Part shown: positions 63,881-64,000 of the stretch, piece after piece | How the letters are laid out: the number at the start of each line of letters is the position of its first letter | Numbering within the stretch: the stretch's first letter is position 1 | DNA from: Tritrichomonas musculus | Lineage: Eukaryota > Parabasalia > Tritrichomonadida > Tritrichomonadidae | DNA: 64,000 nucleotides | Reading direction: 5' to 3' | NCBI GenBank assembly: GCA_039105265.1 | Contig: JAPFFF010000057.1 | Location: 372,001 to 436,000 of the forward strand | Translations under genes and position numbers: made by a program | The notes under the pieces: generated by a model | What the model was told of the DNA's origin: nothing | The model's input: the letters and a program-made list of their open reading frames with translations, nothing else | Database searches by the model: none

Positions 63881-64000
63881 TACAAATAAATAAAGAATTA
63901 GATTATAAAATGAAGTTCCAATTTTTAAAATGCTCTGACAAAATTTTTTGTATCAAAGGCGTCTCAACAAAAAACAAAAATATTTAAAAAAAGATTGCTT

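Noticed and set aside
1-64000. CRISPR arrays, bacterial operons and ribosome-binding sites
   Set aside because: No spaced direct repeats of CRISPR type, no operon-like gene packing, and the families are eukaryotic.
1-64000. Polinton, retroviral or other virus-derived copies
   Set aside because: No integrase, capsid, reverse transcriptase or protein-primed polymerase pieces were recognised; the mobile remnants seen are DNA transposons and short inverted-repeat elements.

Overview
The window looks like nuclear DNA from a trichomonad protist, most likely a Tritrichomonas-type parasite. The DNA is very AT-rich and almost without introns. Gene families that are expanded in trichomonads dominate: BspA-type leucine-rich repeat surface proteins, Ser/Thr kinases fused to Sel1 repeats, ankyrin proteins, a small two-repeat Myb protein and an AIG1-type GTPase. 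Five protein genes carry a TCAYW element 10-16 bases before the ATG, which fits the trichomonad initiator. The species is inferred, not proven.

Layout. 0-9.4 kb: start of a kinase gene leaving the left edge, an AIG1-type GTPase with five tandem 59-residue repeats, a tRNA-Leu(UAA), and an intact kinase-Sel1 gene. 9.4-14 kb: no genes, but four unrelated terminal-inverted-repeat elements lie one after another. 14.7-24.9 kb: a small membrane BspA protein, a decayed kinase-Sel1 gene, another inverted-repeat element, a 1,380-residue BspA surface protein and an unrecognised 214-residue protein. 25-33.7 kb: gene-poor, with hAT and MULE transposase remnants, a degenerate minisatellite, and a kinase-ankyrin fragment beside an inverted-repeat element. 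33.8-39.2 kb: three broken kinase/Sel1 genes and a small inverted duplication. 40-44 kb: a Myb-like gene, a 725-bp foldback, an orphan ORF and a decayed DUF3447/ankyrin-type gene. 44-52 kb: an intact 1,695-residue kinase-Sel1 gene and a broken LRR-kinase gene. 52-64 kb: a long hairpin, a BTB/coiled-coil/double-ubiquitin-like protein, another broken kinase-Sel1 gene, a long AT-rich stretch and a broken ankyrin/LRR gene.

How the genes fit together. Intact genes of a family sit beside decayed paralogs, as expected where families grow by local duplication and then erode. The BspA proteins have a secretion and membrane design and probably face the host or neighbouring microbes. The kinase-Sel1 proteins are cytosolic and probably join signalling to Sel1 scaffolds. 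The BTB/double-Ubl protein suggests a ubiquitin-ligase adaptor. No operon or metabolic pathway is visible. Many of the broken genes differ from an open frame by only a few stops or one-base shifts, so they may be young pseudogenes or, in part, assembly errors.
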